This document shows positions 35,893-44,953 of a stretch of DNA of 64,000 nucleotides, one piece after another (the stretch's first letter is position 1; the number at the start of each line of letters is the position of its first letter). The position numbers and the translations under genes were made by a program. The notes beneath the pieces are model-generated. The model was not told the origin of the DNA and did not search any database. It was given only the letters and a program-made list of their open reading frames with translations. The DNA comes from Enterobacter sp. JUb54 (GTDB lineage: Bacteria; Pseudomonadota; Gammaproteobacteria; Enterobacterales; Enterobacteriaceae), in contig NZ_CP060418.1 of NCBI RefSeq assembly GCF_014298075.1, positions 1,240,001 through 1,304,000 on the forward strand, given 5' to 3'.

Positions 35893-38800
35893 GTTAACTC
35901 GTCGTCAATGGTTGAAAATAGGTGTCGCCGCCGGTGGCTTTGCGGCGTTTGGCCTGAGCTATCGCGATGTCGCGAAACGAGCGGTCGAGGGTCTGGTTAA
36001 CGGGACCTCAGGCAAGGTGACGCGCGATCATATTTACGGCAACGCCCTGGTTCCGGAAGGCGCGGCGCAGAATGGCTGGCAGGGTAACTCCGGACAGGCG
36101 GTTTCCATGACCCAATGTTTTGGCTGCTGGACGTTGTGCGGGATCCGCGCGCGGGTGGACAAACAGACGAATACGGTATTGCGGATCGCCGGCAATCCCT
36201 GGCATCCGCTGTCCCATGAGCAACCGTTCGACAGCATGATGCCTTTCGCCGAGGCGATGAACAAACTGGCCGGTGAAAGCGGGCTGGCGTCGCGATCTAC
36301 CGCCTGCGCACGGGGCGCCACGTTACTGGAAAGCCTGACCAGCCCGCTGCGCCTGCTCACGCCGATGAAGCGGGCCGGCAAGCGTGGGGAAGGGAAATGG
36401 CAGCACATCAGTTTTGAACAACTGATTGAAGAGGTGGTGGAAGGCGGCAATCTGTTTGGTGAAGGCCATGTTGAGGGGCTGAGGGCCATTCGTGACCTGA
36501 CCACCCCGGTCGATCCGCGTCACCCGGCCTATGGCCCGAAAGCCAATCAGCTGCTGGCCACCAATACCAGCGATGAAGGTCGGGACGGCTTTTTCCGCCG
36601 TTTCGCCCAGCACAGCTTCGGCAGCAAGAATTTTGGCGCCCACGGCGCGTACTGCGGCCTGGCGTATCGTGCCGGTTCCGGGGCGCTGCTGGGCGATCTC
36701 GATAAGAACCCTCATGTTAAACCGGACTGGGATCAGGTGGAGTTCGCGCTGTTTATGGGGACCTCGCCGGCGCAGTCGGGCAACCCCTTTAAACGCCAGG
36801 CTCGCCAGCTGGCCAGCGCCCGCGTGCGTCGCGACTTCAATTATGTGGTGGTGGCCCCGGCATTACCGTTAACCACGGTACTCGCCGACGACCATGGTCA
36901 CTGGCTACCGGTGCTGCCGGGCACCGATTCGGCCCTCGCGATGGCGATGATCCGCTGGATTATCGATAACCAGCGCTATATGGCTGAGTATCTGGCTCTG
37001 ACCGGTCGTGATGCGATGCAGCGTGCCGGGGAGAAAAGCTGGACCAATGCCAGCTGGCTGGTGATCGCCGACGCACAGCATCCGCTGGCAGGGCAGCACC
37101 TGAGCGCATCGGCGCTGAGCGGTGAAACCCGCGAGAACGATGAGCCTCTGGTGGTTAACCCGCAGGGCGAGGTGGTTCCGGTGAGCCAGTGCGATCGCGG
37201 TGAACTGCTGGTTGATCGAACCGTGACCCTACACGACGGCTCCCAGGTGGCGGTAAAAAGCAGCTTTCAGTGCCTGAAAGCGTCCGCCGATCGCTTCACC
37301 CTCGCCGAATACAGTCAGCTGTGCGGGGTGGCGGAAAAACAAATTATTGCGCTGGCGAAGGCCTTTACCCGTCACGGGCGTAAAGCCGCGGTGGTGACGC
37401 ACGGCGGCATGATGTCCGGCAACGGCTTTTATAACGCCTGGTCGGTGATGATGCTGAACGTGTTGCTGGGCAATATGAGCCTCAGCGGCGGGGTGTTTGT
37501 CGGTGGTGGGAAATTTAACGGCGAGGCCAGCGGGCCGCGCTACGACCTTGCGCAGTTCCCCGGTAAAGTGGCGCCCAAAGGCCTCAATATCGCCCGCAGC
37601 AAAGCCGATTATGCGCAGTCGGATGAGTATCGCGAGAAGCTCGCCGGACAGCATTCACCGTGGCCGGCGAAAGCGCCGTGGTATCCCTTTGCCGCCGGGC
37701 AGCTGACCGAGATCTTACCTTCGGCGCTGGCGGGCTATCCGTATCCGCTCAAGGCGTGGATCTCCAATATGGCAAACCCGCTGTACGGCGTACCGGGACT
37801 GCGGAGCGTGATCGAGCAACGCTTGCGCGATCCGCAGCATCTGCCGCTGTTTATCGCCATCGATGCCTTTATGAACGAGACGACGGCATTTGCCGATTAC
37901 ATCGTTCCGGATACGCATAATTTCGAGAGCTGGGGATTCAGCGCTCCCTGGGGCGGCGTAGCCACTAAAACCTCAACCGCCCGTTGGCCGGTGGTGTCGC
38001 CAGCCACGGCGAAAACGGCGCAGGGAGAAGCGGTCTCGATGGAAGCCTTCTGCATTGCGGTGGCTAAACGCATGGGACTCCCCGGCTTCGGCGACCAGGC
38101 GATACCCGATGCCCAGGGCGTAATGCAGGGGCTACACCGCGCCGAAGATTACTACCTGCGGGTGGCCGCCAATATCGCCTTTGCCGGGCAAAAACCGCTG
38201 CCGCCTGCCGAAGCCCAGGATATCGCGCTGTCGGGGGTTGAGCGTATTTATCCGGACATCCGCAGTACTTTAAAACCCGATGAGGCCTTGCCCGTGGCGT
38301 TTCTCTACTGCCGGGGTGGCCGCTTTGCGCCGCAGGCCTCCGGTCGTCGAGGCGATACGGTCGGAGTGGAGTGGCAAAAGCCACTGCAAATCTGGAATCC
38401 ACAGGTGGCGGGATACCGCCATGCGATGACCGGCGAGCGCTACAGCGGTTGTCCGACCTGGTATCCGGCCCGCATGGCGGATGGTCAGGCGCTGGAGGCG
38501 GTCTATCCGCTATCGCAATGGCCGCTGAAACTGATGTCGTTTAAATCGAATGTCATGAGCAGCTCGTCCACCGTGATTGAACGCCTGCACCACGTGAAAC
38601 CAAGCGGACTGGTGGCAATCCATCCTGACGACGGTAAGCGTTATGGTCTGCAGCATGGGGATATCGCGCGTATCAGCACGCCAGGCGGCAGCGTTGAGGT
38701 ACAGGTCAGCGTGCTCTCCGGGGTAATGCCGGGGGTGATCGCCATGGAGCACGGGTACGGGCATAAGGAGATGGGGGCGCGACAGCACTGGCTGGACGGT

Positions 38801-38965
38801 GTGCCCATGGCGCAAAAAAACCATATTGCCTCAGGCGTCAATCTCAATGATCTTGGTTTTGCCGACCCCACCCGGAAAGTGCCTGGGCCGTGGCTGGACT
38901 GGGTCACGGGCGCTTCCGTGCGCCAGGGACTGCCGGCGAAGATTGCTAAAGTGGAACGCGGGTAG
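35885..38965 (+). CDS. ttrA: Tetrathionate reductase molybdopterin catalytic subunit TtrA
   Basis: A 1026-residue catalytic subunit reducing tetrathionate to thiosulfate on the periplasmic side. A Tat signal (TRRQWLKIG) is followed by CFGCWTLCGI and a later cysteine for one [4Fe-4S] centre. The molybdenum-ligand cysteine is probably C257 in GAHGAYCGLAYR. The length matches Salmonella TtrA, and the reading frame is intact. AAGGAG precedes the ATG. It is the last gene of ttrBCA. Confidence 0.94.
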   Translation: MAKLTRRQWLKIGVAAGGFAAFGLSYRDVAKRAVEGLVNGTSGKVTRDHIYGNALVPEGAAQNGWQGNSGQAVSMTQCFGCWTLCGIRARVDKQTNTVLRIAGNPWHPLSHEQPFDSMMPFAEAMNKLAGESGLASRSTACARGATLLESLTSPLRLLTPMKRAGKRGEGKWQHISFEQLIEEVVEGGNLFGEGHVEGLRAIRDLTTPVDPRHPAYGPKANQLLATNTSDEGRDGFFRRFAQHSFGSKNFGAHGAYCGLAYRAGSGALLGDLDKNPHVKPDWDQVEFALFMGTSPAQSGNPFKRQARQLASARVRRDFNYVVVAPALPLTTVLADDHGHWLPVLPGTDSALAMAMIRWIIDNQRYMAEYLALTGRDAMQRAGEKSWTNASWLVIADAQHPLAGQHLSASALSGETRENDEPLVVNPQGEVVPVSQCDRGELLVDRTVTLHDGSQVAVKSSFQCLKASADRFTLAEYSQLCGVAEKQIIALAKAFTRHGRKAAVVTHGGMMSGNGFYNAWSVMMLNVLLGNMSLSGGVFVGGGKFNGEASGPRYDLAQFPGKVAPKGLNIARSKADYAQSDEYREKLAGQHSPWPAKAPWYPFAAGQLTEILPSALAGYPYPLKAWISNMANPLYGVPGLRSVIEQRLRDPQHLPLFIAIDAFMNETTAFADYIVPDTHNFESWGFSAPWGGVATKTSTARWPVVSPATAKTAQGEAVSMEAFCIAVAKRMGLPGFGDQAIPDAQGVMQGLHRAEDYYLRVAANIAFAGQKPLPPAEAQDIALSGVERIYPDIRSTLKPDEALPVAFLYCRGGRFAPQASGRRGDTVGVEWQKPLQIWNPQVAGYRHAMTGERYSGCPTWYPARMADGQALEAVYPLSQWPLKLMSFKSNVMSSSSTVIERLHHVKPSGLVAIHPDDGKRYGLQHGDIARISTPGGSVEVQVSVLSGVMPGVIAMEHGYGHKEMGARQHWLDGVPMAQKNHIASGVNLNDLGFADPTRKVPGPWLDWVTGASVRQGLPAKIAKVERG

Positions 38966-39070
38966 CGGAATGGGTTTAATCGCAGGCAAAAGCGATGCCC
39001 TCCCTTGCACCGGGCGGGCGTAGCCAGTATGGTGTGCGGCATTTCCACGGTATCAGGAACACACATCGCA

Positions 39071-39349
39071 ATGCAGCCTTCGAAAGATCCTCTTCACGGC
39101 GTCACCCTTGAGGCCCTGCTGAATGCCCTGGTGGCAAAATACGGCTGGGCCGAGCTGGCAAAACGGATCAACATCAACTGTTTTAAGAGCGACCCGAGCA
39201 TCAAATCGAGCCTGAAGTTTTTGCGCCGTACACCATGGGCGCGCAAAGAAGTCGAAGCGCTCTATATTGATTCGCTGGATGAGCCAGCGTCTGAGCCCGC
39301 CACGCCGCCGGCCGATAATCCGTGGGCCAACTGGCAGAATAAGAAATAA
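39071..39349 (+). CDS. VF530-family small DNA-binding-like protein
   Basis: A 92-residue protein of the VF530 family (DUF2132). The domain covers residues 5-70: [26 protein letters not shown] (split here, HGVTLEALL then [10 protein letters not shown]), [28 protein letters not shown] structure of a Vibrio homologue suggested a nucleic-acid-binding fold, and function is unknown. The ATG at 39071 is preferred because the conserved domain begins there. A proline-rich tail follows. Confidence 0.82.
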   Translation: MQPSKDPLHGVTLEALLNALVAKYGWAELAKRININCFKSDPSIKSSLKFLRRTPWARKEVEALYIDSLDEPASEPATPPADNPWANWQNKK

Positions 39350-39362
39350 AAGCGGGGCGCGC

Positions 39363-40310
39363 TTACTGTGCCGTTTCGCCGCGCAGCGCGCCCGGGGCTT
39401 TACCGGTAATGCGCTTAAAGGCGCGGCTGAAGGCCGCCAGCGAGCTGTAACCCAGCCTGAAGGCCACTTTCTCCAGCGCCTGGCCCTCCTGGGAAATATA
39501 CTGCACCGCCAGCCGCATCCGCAGCTCCGTCAGATAGCGCGCCGGGGTGGTGCCGGTGGCGGCGAGGAAGCGTTCGGCGAAAACGGATCGCGAGGTTCCG
39601 GCTTCGCGGGCAAGGGCTTCAACCTTCCAGTTGACGCCGGGCTGCTGATGCATGGCATAGATTGCCCTGGCCAGGCGGGGATCGCGCAGCACCTGCACCC
39701 AGCCGGTGGCGTTGCCGCAGCCGCATTCAACCCAACCGCGGACGATCAGTGCCGCCACCACATCGGCCAGACGCGCCAGAATCCCGGCATAGCCCGCCTG
39801 ACGGGTGAGTGACTCTCGCTCCATCGCCAGCAGCAGCGGGTGAATTTCAGGCCAGGTTTTCAACAGCCGGCTGACCAGCATCACTTCCGGCATCGCCTTG
39901 ACCAGCGGCTGCATTCCCCCCAGTTCAAAATCCATACATCCGCTGAAGATAACCGTGTTGTCCGCCGTTTTGCAGGCGCTATCGCCTTTCACGCAGCAGA
40001 CGGTGTTGCACACCGTCTCGCTGGCGAGCTGCATCACGTCAATCACCGGCGCCTGCGCATCGGACATAAAGGTATGGCTCTCGCCGTTGGGAATAAACAG
40101 CGCGTCGCCGCTCTCCAGCGTTAGCTGCTGGCCGCTGGCCATCTGCAGCTGCACCGGGCCACGGCTGACAAAGTGGAACTGGGCTCTGCCGGGGACCGCG
40201 TTAAACGCGACGCCGAACGGAGAACCAAGTTCGATGCGGCGGTAATGGACGCCGGAGAGGCGCATGCCGCGCAGGAGTTCACTGGTGAGATCGATAGGCT
40301 GGCGTGTCAT
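39363..40310 (-). CDS. Cysteine-rich AraC-family regulator
   Basis: A 315-residue regulator with an N-terminal cupin (Cupin_6 type, residues about 20-125) and a C-terminal AraC helix-turn-helix pair (TSRSVFAERFLAATGTTPAR, LGYSSLAAFSRAFKRITGKA). The cupin ends in an unusual cysteine cluster: C101, C105, C106, C113 and C125 (CNTVCCVKGDSAC), with CGC near residue 190. This suggests a redox or metal sensor of the RclR-like group. It is divergent from an MFS exporter that it probably controls. The ATG at 40310 is used; a TTG lies one codon upstream. Confidence 0.86.
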   Translation of the reverse strand: MTRQPIDLTSELLRGMRLSGVHYRRIELGSPFGVAFNAVPGRAQFHFVSRGPVQLQMASGQQLTLESGDALFIPNGESHTFMSDAQAPVIDVMQLASETVCNTVCCVKGDSACKTADNTVIFSGCMDFELGGMQPLVKAMPEVMLVSRLLKTWPEIHPLLLAMERESLTRQAGYAGILARLADVVAALIVRGWVECGCGNATGWVQVLRDPRLARAIYAMHQQPGVNWKVEALAREAGTSRSVFAERFLAATGTTPARYLTELRMRLAVQYISQEGQALEKVAFRLGYSSLAAFSRAFKRITGKAPGALRGETAQ

Positions 40311-40418
40311 CAAAACAATCCCGGACGAATTATCAATAATTGCAGAGTATGCATCATAGATCGTCCGAACGGAAACCCCTACGCTTGTCGCAATGTTAAT
40401 TATTCTGGAGAGATGTAT

Positions 40419-41618
40419 ATGAGTTCCTGCATAACTGCCGAAGCGGAGATGGCTACGGCCAAACCCGCGTGGCGCGCCGTCTATGCTCTGGCATTGGGCG
40501 TTTTCGGCCTGATCGTTGCAGAGTTTCTTCCCGCCAGTTTGTTAACCCCGATGGCCGCCAGCCTGCGGGTGAGTGAAGGGATGGCGGGGCAGGCGGTTAC
40601 CGCCACGGCCCTGGTGGCGCTGGTGACCGGGCTGCTGATCACCCCGGCGACTAAAAATATCGACCGCCGCTGGGTGCTGATGTTCTTTTCGCTGTTGCAG
40701 ATCGTCTCCAGCCTGATGGTGGCTTTCGCCAGCTCGCTGGAGTTTCTGTTGCTGGGACGCCTGCTGCTCGGGGTGGCCATCGGCGGATTCTGGTCAATGT
40801 CCACCGCCACGGCGATGCGCCTGGTGCCGGCGGCCTTCGTGCCAAAAGCGCTGGCGGTGATCTTCTCCGCCGTGTCGATTGCGACCGTGGTGGCCGCGCC
40901 GCTGGGCAGCTATTTAGGCGGGCTGATTGGCTGGCGCAACGTGTTTATCCTGTGCACGGTGCCGAGCCTGGTGGCGCTGCTGTGGCAGCTGTGGGTTCTG
41001 CCATCGATGCGCCCGGAAAGCACCGGTAGCTTTGCCACGCTGCTTAAGGTCCTGCGTCGTCCCGGCATGGTGGGCGGGCTGTTGGCGACCATTTTAATCT
41101 TCAGCGGGCACTTTGCCTTTTTCACCTACCTGCGTCCGTTCCTTGAAACCGTGGCTCAGGCCAGCGTGGAAGGGGTGTCGTTGATCCTGCTGGGCTTTGG
41201 GGTGGCGAACTTCGTCGGGACCTCTATCGCCGGGCATCTGCTGAGCCGCAGCCTGCGCCTGACGCTGGCGCTGGTGCCGCTCGTGATGGGTCTGCTGGCA
41301 CTGATGATGGTCACCTTCGGGCATATCGCGATGGTGGACGGACTGCTGGTCGCCCTGTGGGGCTTTGCCTTCGGCCTGGTGCCGGTCGGCTGGTCCACCT
41401 GGCTGGCGACCACGGTACCGGACGAGGCGGAAAGCGCGGGGGGCTTACTGGTGGCGTCAATTCAGCTGGCAATCAGCGCCGGTGCGGCCGGTGGCGGGGC
41501 GGTGTTCGACCTCACCGGCGCCAGCGGGGTCTTTGCCGGCAGCGGGCTGCTGCTGATCAGCGCCATGGTGATGGTTTTCGCCAGCGTCCGGGTGACCTCG
41601 ACCATCGCCAGCCGCTAG
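40419..41618 (+). CDS. MFS exporter, DHA1 (YdhP/SotB-like) family
   Basis: A 399-residue, 12-helix drug:proton-antiporter-type protein. The N-terminal FGLIVAEFLPASLLTPMAASL and GRLLLGVAIGGFWSMSTATAMR are typical of the YdhP/SotB branch. CTGGAGAG lies 8 nt before the ATG at 40419 and only 2 nt before the ATG at 40413, so the later start is chosen. It is divergent from the cysteine-rich AraC regulator, suggesting induction by a thiol-reactive compound. Confidence 0.85.
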   Translation: MSSCITAEAEMATAKPAWRAVYALALGVFGLIVAEFLPASLLTPMAASLRVSEGMAGQAVTATALVALVTGLLITPATKNIDRRWVLMFFSLLQIVSSLMVAFASSLEFLLLGRLLLGVAIGGFWSMSTATAMRLVPAAFVPKALAVIFSAVSIATVVAAPLGSYLGGLIGWRNVFILCTVPSLVALLWQLWVLPSMRPESTGSFATLLKVLRRPGMVGGLLATILIFSGHFAFFTYLRPFLETVAQASVEGVSLILLGFGVANFVGTSIAGHLLSRSLRLTLALVPLVMGLLALMMVTFGHIAMVDGLLVALWGFAFGLVPVGWSTWLATTVPDEAESAGGLLVASIQLAISAGAAGGGAVFDLTGASGVFAGSGLLLISAMVMVFASVRVTSTIASR

Positions 41619-41649
41619 CGCGACACCCTCTTCCTTTACTCCTTTACTC

Positions 41650-41671
41650 ATGCGCCTGCGGGCGCATTTTT
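41650..41671 (+). terminator. Terminator of the MFS exporter gene
   Basis: ATGCGCC-TGCG-GGCGCAT is a 7-bp stem followed by five T, 32 bp after the stop codon. It is a good intrinsic terminator and isolates the downstream OFA transporter promoter. Confidence 0.88.
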
Positions 41672-41693
41672 CGTTGGGCAACCGCCACGGCGC

Positions 41694-41733
41694 TGCACGT
41701 TGCAGGAACAACCGGCCGCACTTCGTCGGTGCA
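41694..41733. promoter_or_regulatory. Tandem NtrC-like sites upstream of the OFA transporter
   Basis: Two 17-bp dyads fit TGCACC-N5-GGTGCA. The site at 41717-41733 (CGCACT-TCGTC-GGTGCA) has a perfect right half and a left half one base off, allowing pyrimidine at the sixth place. The site at 41694-41710 (TGCACG-TTGCA-GGAACA) is weaker. Their centres are 23 bp apart, about 106 and 129 bp upstream of the predicted sigma-54 start. Confidence 0.6.
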
Positions 41734-41804
41734 ACACCAGCCATTTTGACCTCCAGCACGCCGAAATTCAATCTAACCCATTGATAAACATCCACTGTTC
41801 AACG

Positions 41805-41819
41805 TGGCACGCTTAATGC
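41805..41819 (+). promoter_or_regulatory. Sigma-54 promoter of the OFA transporter
   Basis: TGGCACG-CTTA-ATGC has GG at 41806-41807 and GC at 41818-41819, exactly 10 nt apart. The -24 half is perfect and the -12 half differs by one base (ATGCT for TTGCT). The predicted start near 41831 leaves a 114-nt leader before the ATG. Confidence 0.7.
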
Positions 41820-41944
41820 TTAGCAGTGTAAGTATTGCTGTGAACCGGGATAGGCCGTGTTTTCGAGGAATTCAAACACTGGATGCAGGAGTGCGCCGCG
41901 GCTGGGGTTTTTATACGTTGCTAACGGATTGTTGGAGCTTGCTT

Positions 41945-43216
41945 ATGACCGTTCTTAGAGAATCTTTGGCTGTAGCCAAATTTGGCAAATGGACACAACT
42001 CACGCTGGGCCTGATCTGTATGGCATCGATTTCCAGTCCACAATATGTCTGGACATTGCTGACCCGCCCGTTGACCGAGAAACTGGGCGTCGGGCTGGCG
42101 GAATTACAGGTCACCTTTTCGCTGCTGATTATCCTGCAGACCTTTTTCTCACCCTTCCAGGGGCGACTGGTTGAGCGATTCGGCCCCCGTCTGCTTATCT
42201 CCATCGGCACGGTGATGGCCGGACTGAGCTGGGTACTCTCCGCCCATGTCAGCGGCCTGGCGGCGCTGTACCTGGTCTACGGTTGCATCGGCGGGCTCGG
42301 TACCGGGATTGTCTATATTGGCGTGGTCGGTTTAATGGTGCGCTGGTTTCCGCGCAATCGCGGGTTTGCCGCCGGCGCCGTCGCAGCGGGGTATGGCATG
42401 GGGGCGATCATGACCACCTTCCCGATCTCCGTCTCGCTGGGCAGCTACGGGCTTGAACAGACCATGACGGTGTTCGGGCTGATTTTCGCCGCGGTGGGTT
42501 TGATCGCCAGCCAGGGACTGAAGCTACCGCCCGAGCGCGAAGCGATGCCGGTCAGCCAGACCGTCGCGCAGAATACCCGTCAGTTTACCTCTCGCGAAAT
42601 GCTGCGCCAACCGCTGTTCTGGCTGATGTTTGCCATGATGGCGATGATGTCGACCTCGGGGTTAATGGTGACTTCGCAAATGGCGGTCTTCGCGGAAGAT
42701 TTTGGCATCAGTAAAGCGGTGGTCTTCGGCATGGCGGCACTTCCGCTGGCGCTGACCATCGACCGTTTTACCAATGGTCTGACGCGCCCGCTGTTTGGTT
42801 TTATCTCCGATCGCTATGGCCGGGAAAACACGATGTTTATCGCCTTCGCCCTCGAAGGGGTGGCGATGAGCTTGTGGCTGGCGTGCCGGGAAGATCCGCT
42901 GCTGTTCGTGCTGCTGTCCGGGGTGGTGTTCTTCGGTTGGGGAGAAATTTTCTCACTCTTCCCCTCGACGCTGACCGATACCTTTGGCAGCGAGTACGCG
43001 AGTTCAAACTATGGCTGGCTGTATATCTCGCAGGGTATCGGCTCGATTTTCGGCGGCCCGCTGGCGGCGCTGCTGTATCAGCATACTCACGGCTGGCACG
43101 TAGTCTTCAGCTGCGCCATCGGGCTGGATTTCATCACCGCCGCGCTGGCGATTATGGTGCTGAAACCCTGGCGCGCGCGGTTTATCCGCCAGCATAGCGC
43201 CACCGCGTCCCGATAG
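41945..43216 (+). CDS. OFA-family MFS transporter (oxalate/formate antiporter-like)
   Basis: A 423-residue, 12-helix transporter of the oxalate/formate antiporter family (OxlT, YhjX relatives): SSPQYVWTLLTRPLTEKLGV at the N-terminus, PFQGRLVERFGPRLLISIG after helix 2, and YGCIGGLGTGIVYIGVVGL in the middle. The natural substrate is probably a small carboxylate. The ATG at 41945 follows TTGGAGC. A sigma-54 promoter with two NtrC-like sites lies upstream, so it may be nitrogen-regulated, unusual for the family. It converges on a LacA-like gene. Confidence 0.85.
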   Translation: MTVLRESLAVAKFGKWTQLTLGLICMASISSPQYVWTLLTRPLTEKLGVGLAELQVTFSLLIILQTFFSPFQGRLVERFGPRLLISIGTVMAGLSWVLSAHVSGLAALYLVYGCIGGLGTGIVYIGVVGLMVRWFPRNRGFAAGAVAAGYGMGAIMTTFPISVSLGSYGLEQTMTVFGLIFAAVGLIASQGLKLPPEREAMPVSQTVAQNTRQFTSREMLRQPLFWLMFAMMAMMSTSGLMVTSQMAVFAEDFGISKAVVFGMAALPLALTIDRFTNGLTRPLFGFISDRYGRENTMFIAFALEGVAMSLWLACREDPLLFVLLSGVVFFGWGEIFSLFPSTLTDTFGSEYASSNYGWLYISQGIGSIFGGPLAALLYQHTHGWHVVFSCAIGLDFITAALAIMVLKPWRARFIRQHSATASR

Positions 43217-43229
43217 CTCTCGTCTTGTT

Positions 43230-43257
43230 CAGCGCCGGGCAGATGCGTCCGGCGCTG
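43230..43257. terminator. Hairpin between convergent OFA and acetyltransferase genes
   Basis: CAGCGCCGG (43230-43238) pairs perfectly with CCGGCGCTG (43249-43257) around a 10-nt loop. There is no T run on either side, so termination, if it occurs here, is weak or Rho-assisted. Confidence 0.45.
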
Positions 43258-43267
43258 GATCCCTTAC

Positions 43268-43882
43268 TTACTCCGTCGTCACCGCCGGTTGCGGCAGGCC
43301 CGCCAGCGCGTTCTGCCGGTCCTGTTCGCCGATCGGCCGCAGTACCCGGCAGGGCACGCCTGCGGCCACCACGTCAGCCGGGATATCTTTGGTCACCACG
43401 CTGCCGGCGCCGATGACGCTGTTGCGACCGATGGTCACCCCGGGATTAATGACCGCGCCGCTGCCGATCCAGACGTTGTCTTCCAGCGTGACGGTCTGCG
43501 AAAACTGCTGGCCGGTGATGCGCACGGTCGGATCGACCGGATGGCCGGTGGTTGAGATGGTGACGTTCGGGGCAATCATGACGTTATTGCCGATAACTAC
43601 TTTACCGTCGTCAACCACGACAAGATTGAAATTGGCATAGAAGTTGTCACCGAGGGTGATCTGACTGCCGTAGGCGACATGCAGCGGAGGTTCAATCCAC
43701 ACGTTTTTACCGACGCTGCCCATTAACTGGCGGATCAGCGCCACGCGTTTTTCCGGTTCCGCCGGCGAGGTGTGGTTAAATTCAAAGGTCAGCGTCTTTC
43801 CGCGCAGGCGCTCCTCTGGCATGCCTTCCCCCATATCGGTATATAAATATCCACCAGCGAGCCGTTCCCTTTGTGTCATCAT
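43268..43882 (-). CDS. LacA/Maa-like sugar O-acetyltransferase
   Basis: A 204-residue left-handed beta-helix acetyltransferase. The Maa/LacA N-terminal domain (MPEERLRGKTLTFEFNHTSP) is followed by hexapeptide repeats, the catalytic histidine in TISTTGHPVD, and the C-terminal NSVIGAGSVVTKDIPADVVA. It most resembles galactoside acetyltransferase LacA, but no lac genes are nearby and the sugar acceptor is unknown. AAGG lies 8 nt before the first of two adjacent ATGs. Confidence 0.88.
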   Translation of the reverse strand: MMTQRERLAGGYLYTDMGEGMPEERLRGKTLTFEFNHTSPAEPEKRVALIRQLMGSVGKNVWIEPPLHVAYGSQITLGDNFYANFNLVVVDDGKVVIGNNVMIAPNVTISTTGHPVDPTVRITGQQFSQTVTLEDNVWIGSGAVINPGVTIGRNSVIGAGSVVTKDIPADVVAAGVPCRVLRPIGEQDRQNALAGLPQPAVTTE

Positions 43883-44013
43883 CGTAGCAACCTTATTGTT
43901 GTGGGTATTGCCGACGGCGGCTGGCGCGGTTAAGGATGTAGGGCCATGTCCAGCAGGTGAGTCACAAAAATGCCGTCGGTCGCAGAATTAACATGGCGAT
44001 ATATATCATAGGA

Positions 44014-44835
44014 TTATATTTCGAGTCGATGGCCGAACCCGCCACAGCGGTCGCGGAAAAACGCTGCCGCGTCAACGGGCCTGGCAAAGAAATAGCCCTG
44101 AAAATGCGACACCCCCAGTGCCGCCAGCGTTGCCATCTGGCTTGCGGTTTCGACCCCTTCGGCGATGGTCATGCACTGCATTTCTCTGGCGATAGCGATG
44201 ATGTTGCGCACAATCGCAGCTTTTGCCGTATCGTTTTCGATATCGGCGGTAAACAGCTTATCTATCTTGATGTAGCGAGGGCGGAAGCGCATCAGGTGGT
44301 GATAATTGGCATTGCCGGTACCAAAATCATCAATCGACAGCGGGATACCGAGCGCCTCCAGACGCGCGCACAGGGCCGTCACCGCCGCGGTATCTTCAAC
44401 GCTGTCGCGTTCCGTCATTTCGAGGCCAATACGTAAGCGCGTTTTTTCGGTCTGCTGCAGGAAGCGCTGGCAGCTTTCGAGGATCTGCTGGCTTTTAAAG
44501 TCGTCGGCCGACACGTTAAAAAACAGCATCGTTTCCTCTTGCTCATTCAGCCCCGAAGCGGCCGCAATACTGGCAACAGACTGCAGACAGAACGTCGTGA
44601 TGCGGGTAATGAGTCCGTGCTGTTCGGCGAGGGGAATAAACCGGTCCGGTGCGATGGGGCCGAGCCGCGGGTGCACCCAGCGCAGCAGCACTTCACCGGC
44701 CACGACGTTCCCGGAACGCGCCTCAACGATCGGCTGAATAAACGGCGTGAGCTGCTGCTTATCGATCGCCTGAGCGAGCATGAACAGCAGGGTGGTCCGC
44801 CGTTGCAGATAACAGGCGGGTACCGCCAATTTCAA
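44014..44835 (-). CDS. EAL-domain protein, N-terminally truncated cyclic-di-GMP phosphodiesterase
   Basis: An open frame of up to 273 codons that is one EAL domain. The catalytic set appears complete: EVLLRW, the Asn in FFNVSADDF, the Glu in EMTERD, SIDDFGTG, IKIDK and AEGVET. It lacks any sensor, helix-turn-helix or membrane part and opens only with TTG (44835) or a poorly placed ATG (44781), without a ribosome-binding site. A TAG stop lies just upstream in frame. It is fused out of frame to a fimbrial chaperone start, so it looks like the C-terminus of a larger FimK- or MrkJ-like protein. Expression is doubtful unless coupled. Confidence 0.7.
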   Translation of the reverse strand: MKLAVPACYLQRRTTLLFMLAQAIDKQQLTPFIQPIVEARSGNVVAGEVLLRWVHPRLGPIAPDRFIPLAEQHGLITRITTFCLQSVASIAAASGLNEQEETMLFFNVSADDFKSQQILESCQRFLQQTEKTRLRIGLEMTERDSVEDTAAVTALCARLEALGIPLSIDDFGTGNANYHHLMRFRPRYIKIDKLFTADIENDTAKAAIVRNIIAIAREMQCMTIAEGVETASQMATLAALGVSHFQGYFFARPVDAAAFFRDRCGGFGHRLEI

Positions 44836-44905
44836 CGCCGCTGAAGGCGAATGAGGAAGCTAACAGCGAGCCAAGCGCGGCGGTTTTAAATACTTTTGCA
44901 AACAT
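44759..44905 (-). pseudogene. Fimbrial periplasmic chaperone, 5-prime remnant
   Basis: From an ATG at 44905 behind AGGATAACTT, 48 codons read MFAKVFKTAALGSLL...FSGVEIGGTRL, a signal peptide plus the first strand of a PapD/FimC-type chaperone (GVEIGGTRL is the typical mature start). Homology ends near 44812 and the frame stops at 44759 inside the EAL open frame. Over 180 codons of chaperone, and any usher and adhesin genes, are missing. A deletion joined this gene to the EAL domain. Confidence 0.75.
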
Positions 44906-44928
44906 AAGTTATCCTGAAAGAAGAATTC

Positions 44929-44946
44929 AGGGCCACGAATGGCCCT
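44929..44946 (-). other. UUCG-loop hairpin between fimbrial subunit and chaperone
   Basis: On the minus-strand transcript AGGGCCA-UUCG-UGGCCCU forms a 7-bp stem with a UUCG tetraloop and no U run. Hairpins here in chaperone-usher operons cause partial termination or protect the major-subunit mRNA, giving an excess of subunit over assembly proteins. Confidence 0.65.
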
Positions 44947-44953
44947 TTATTGA

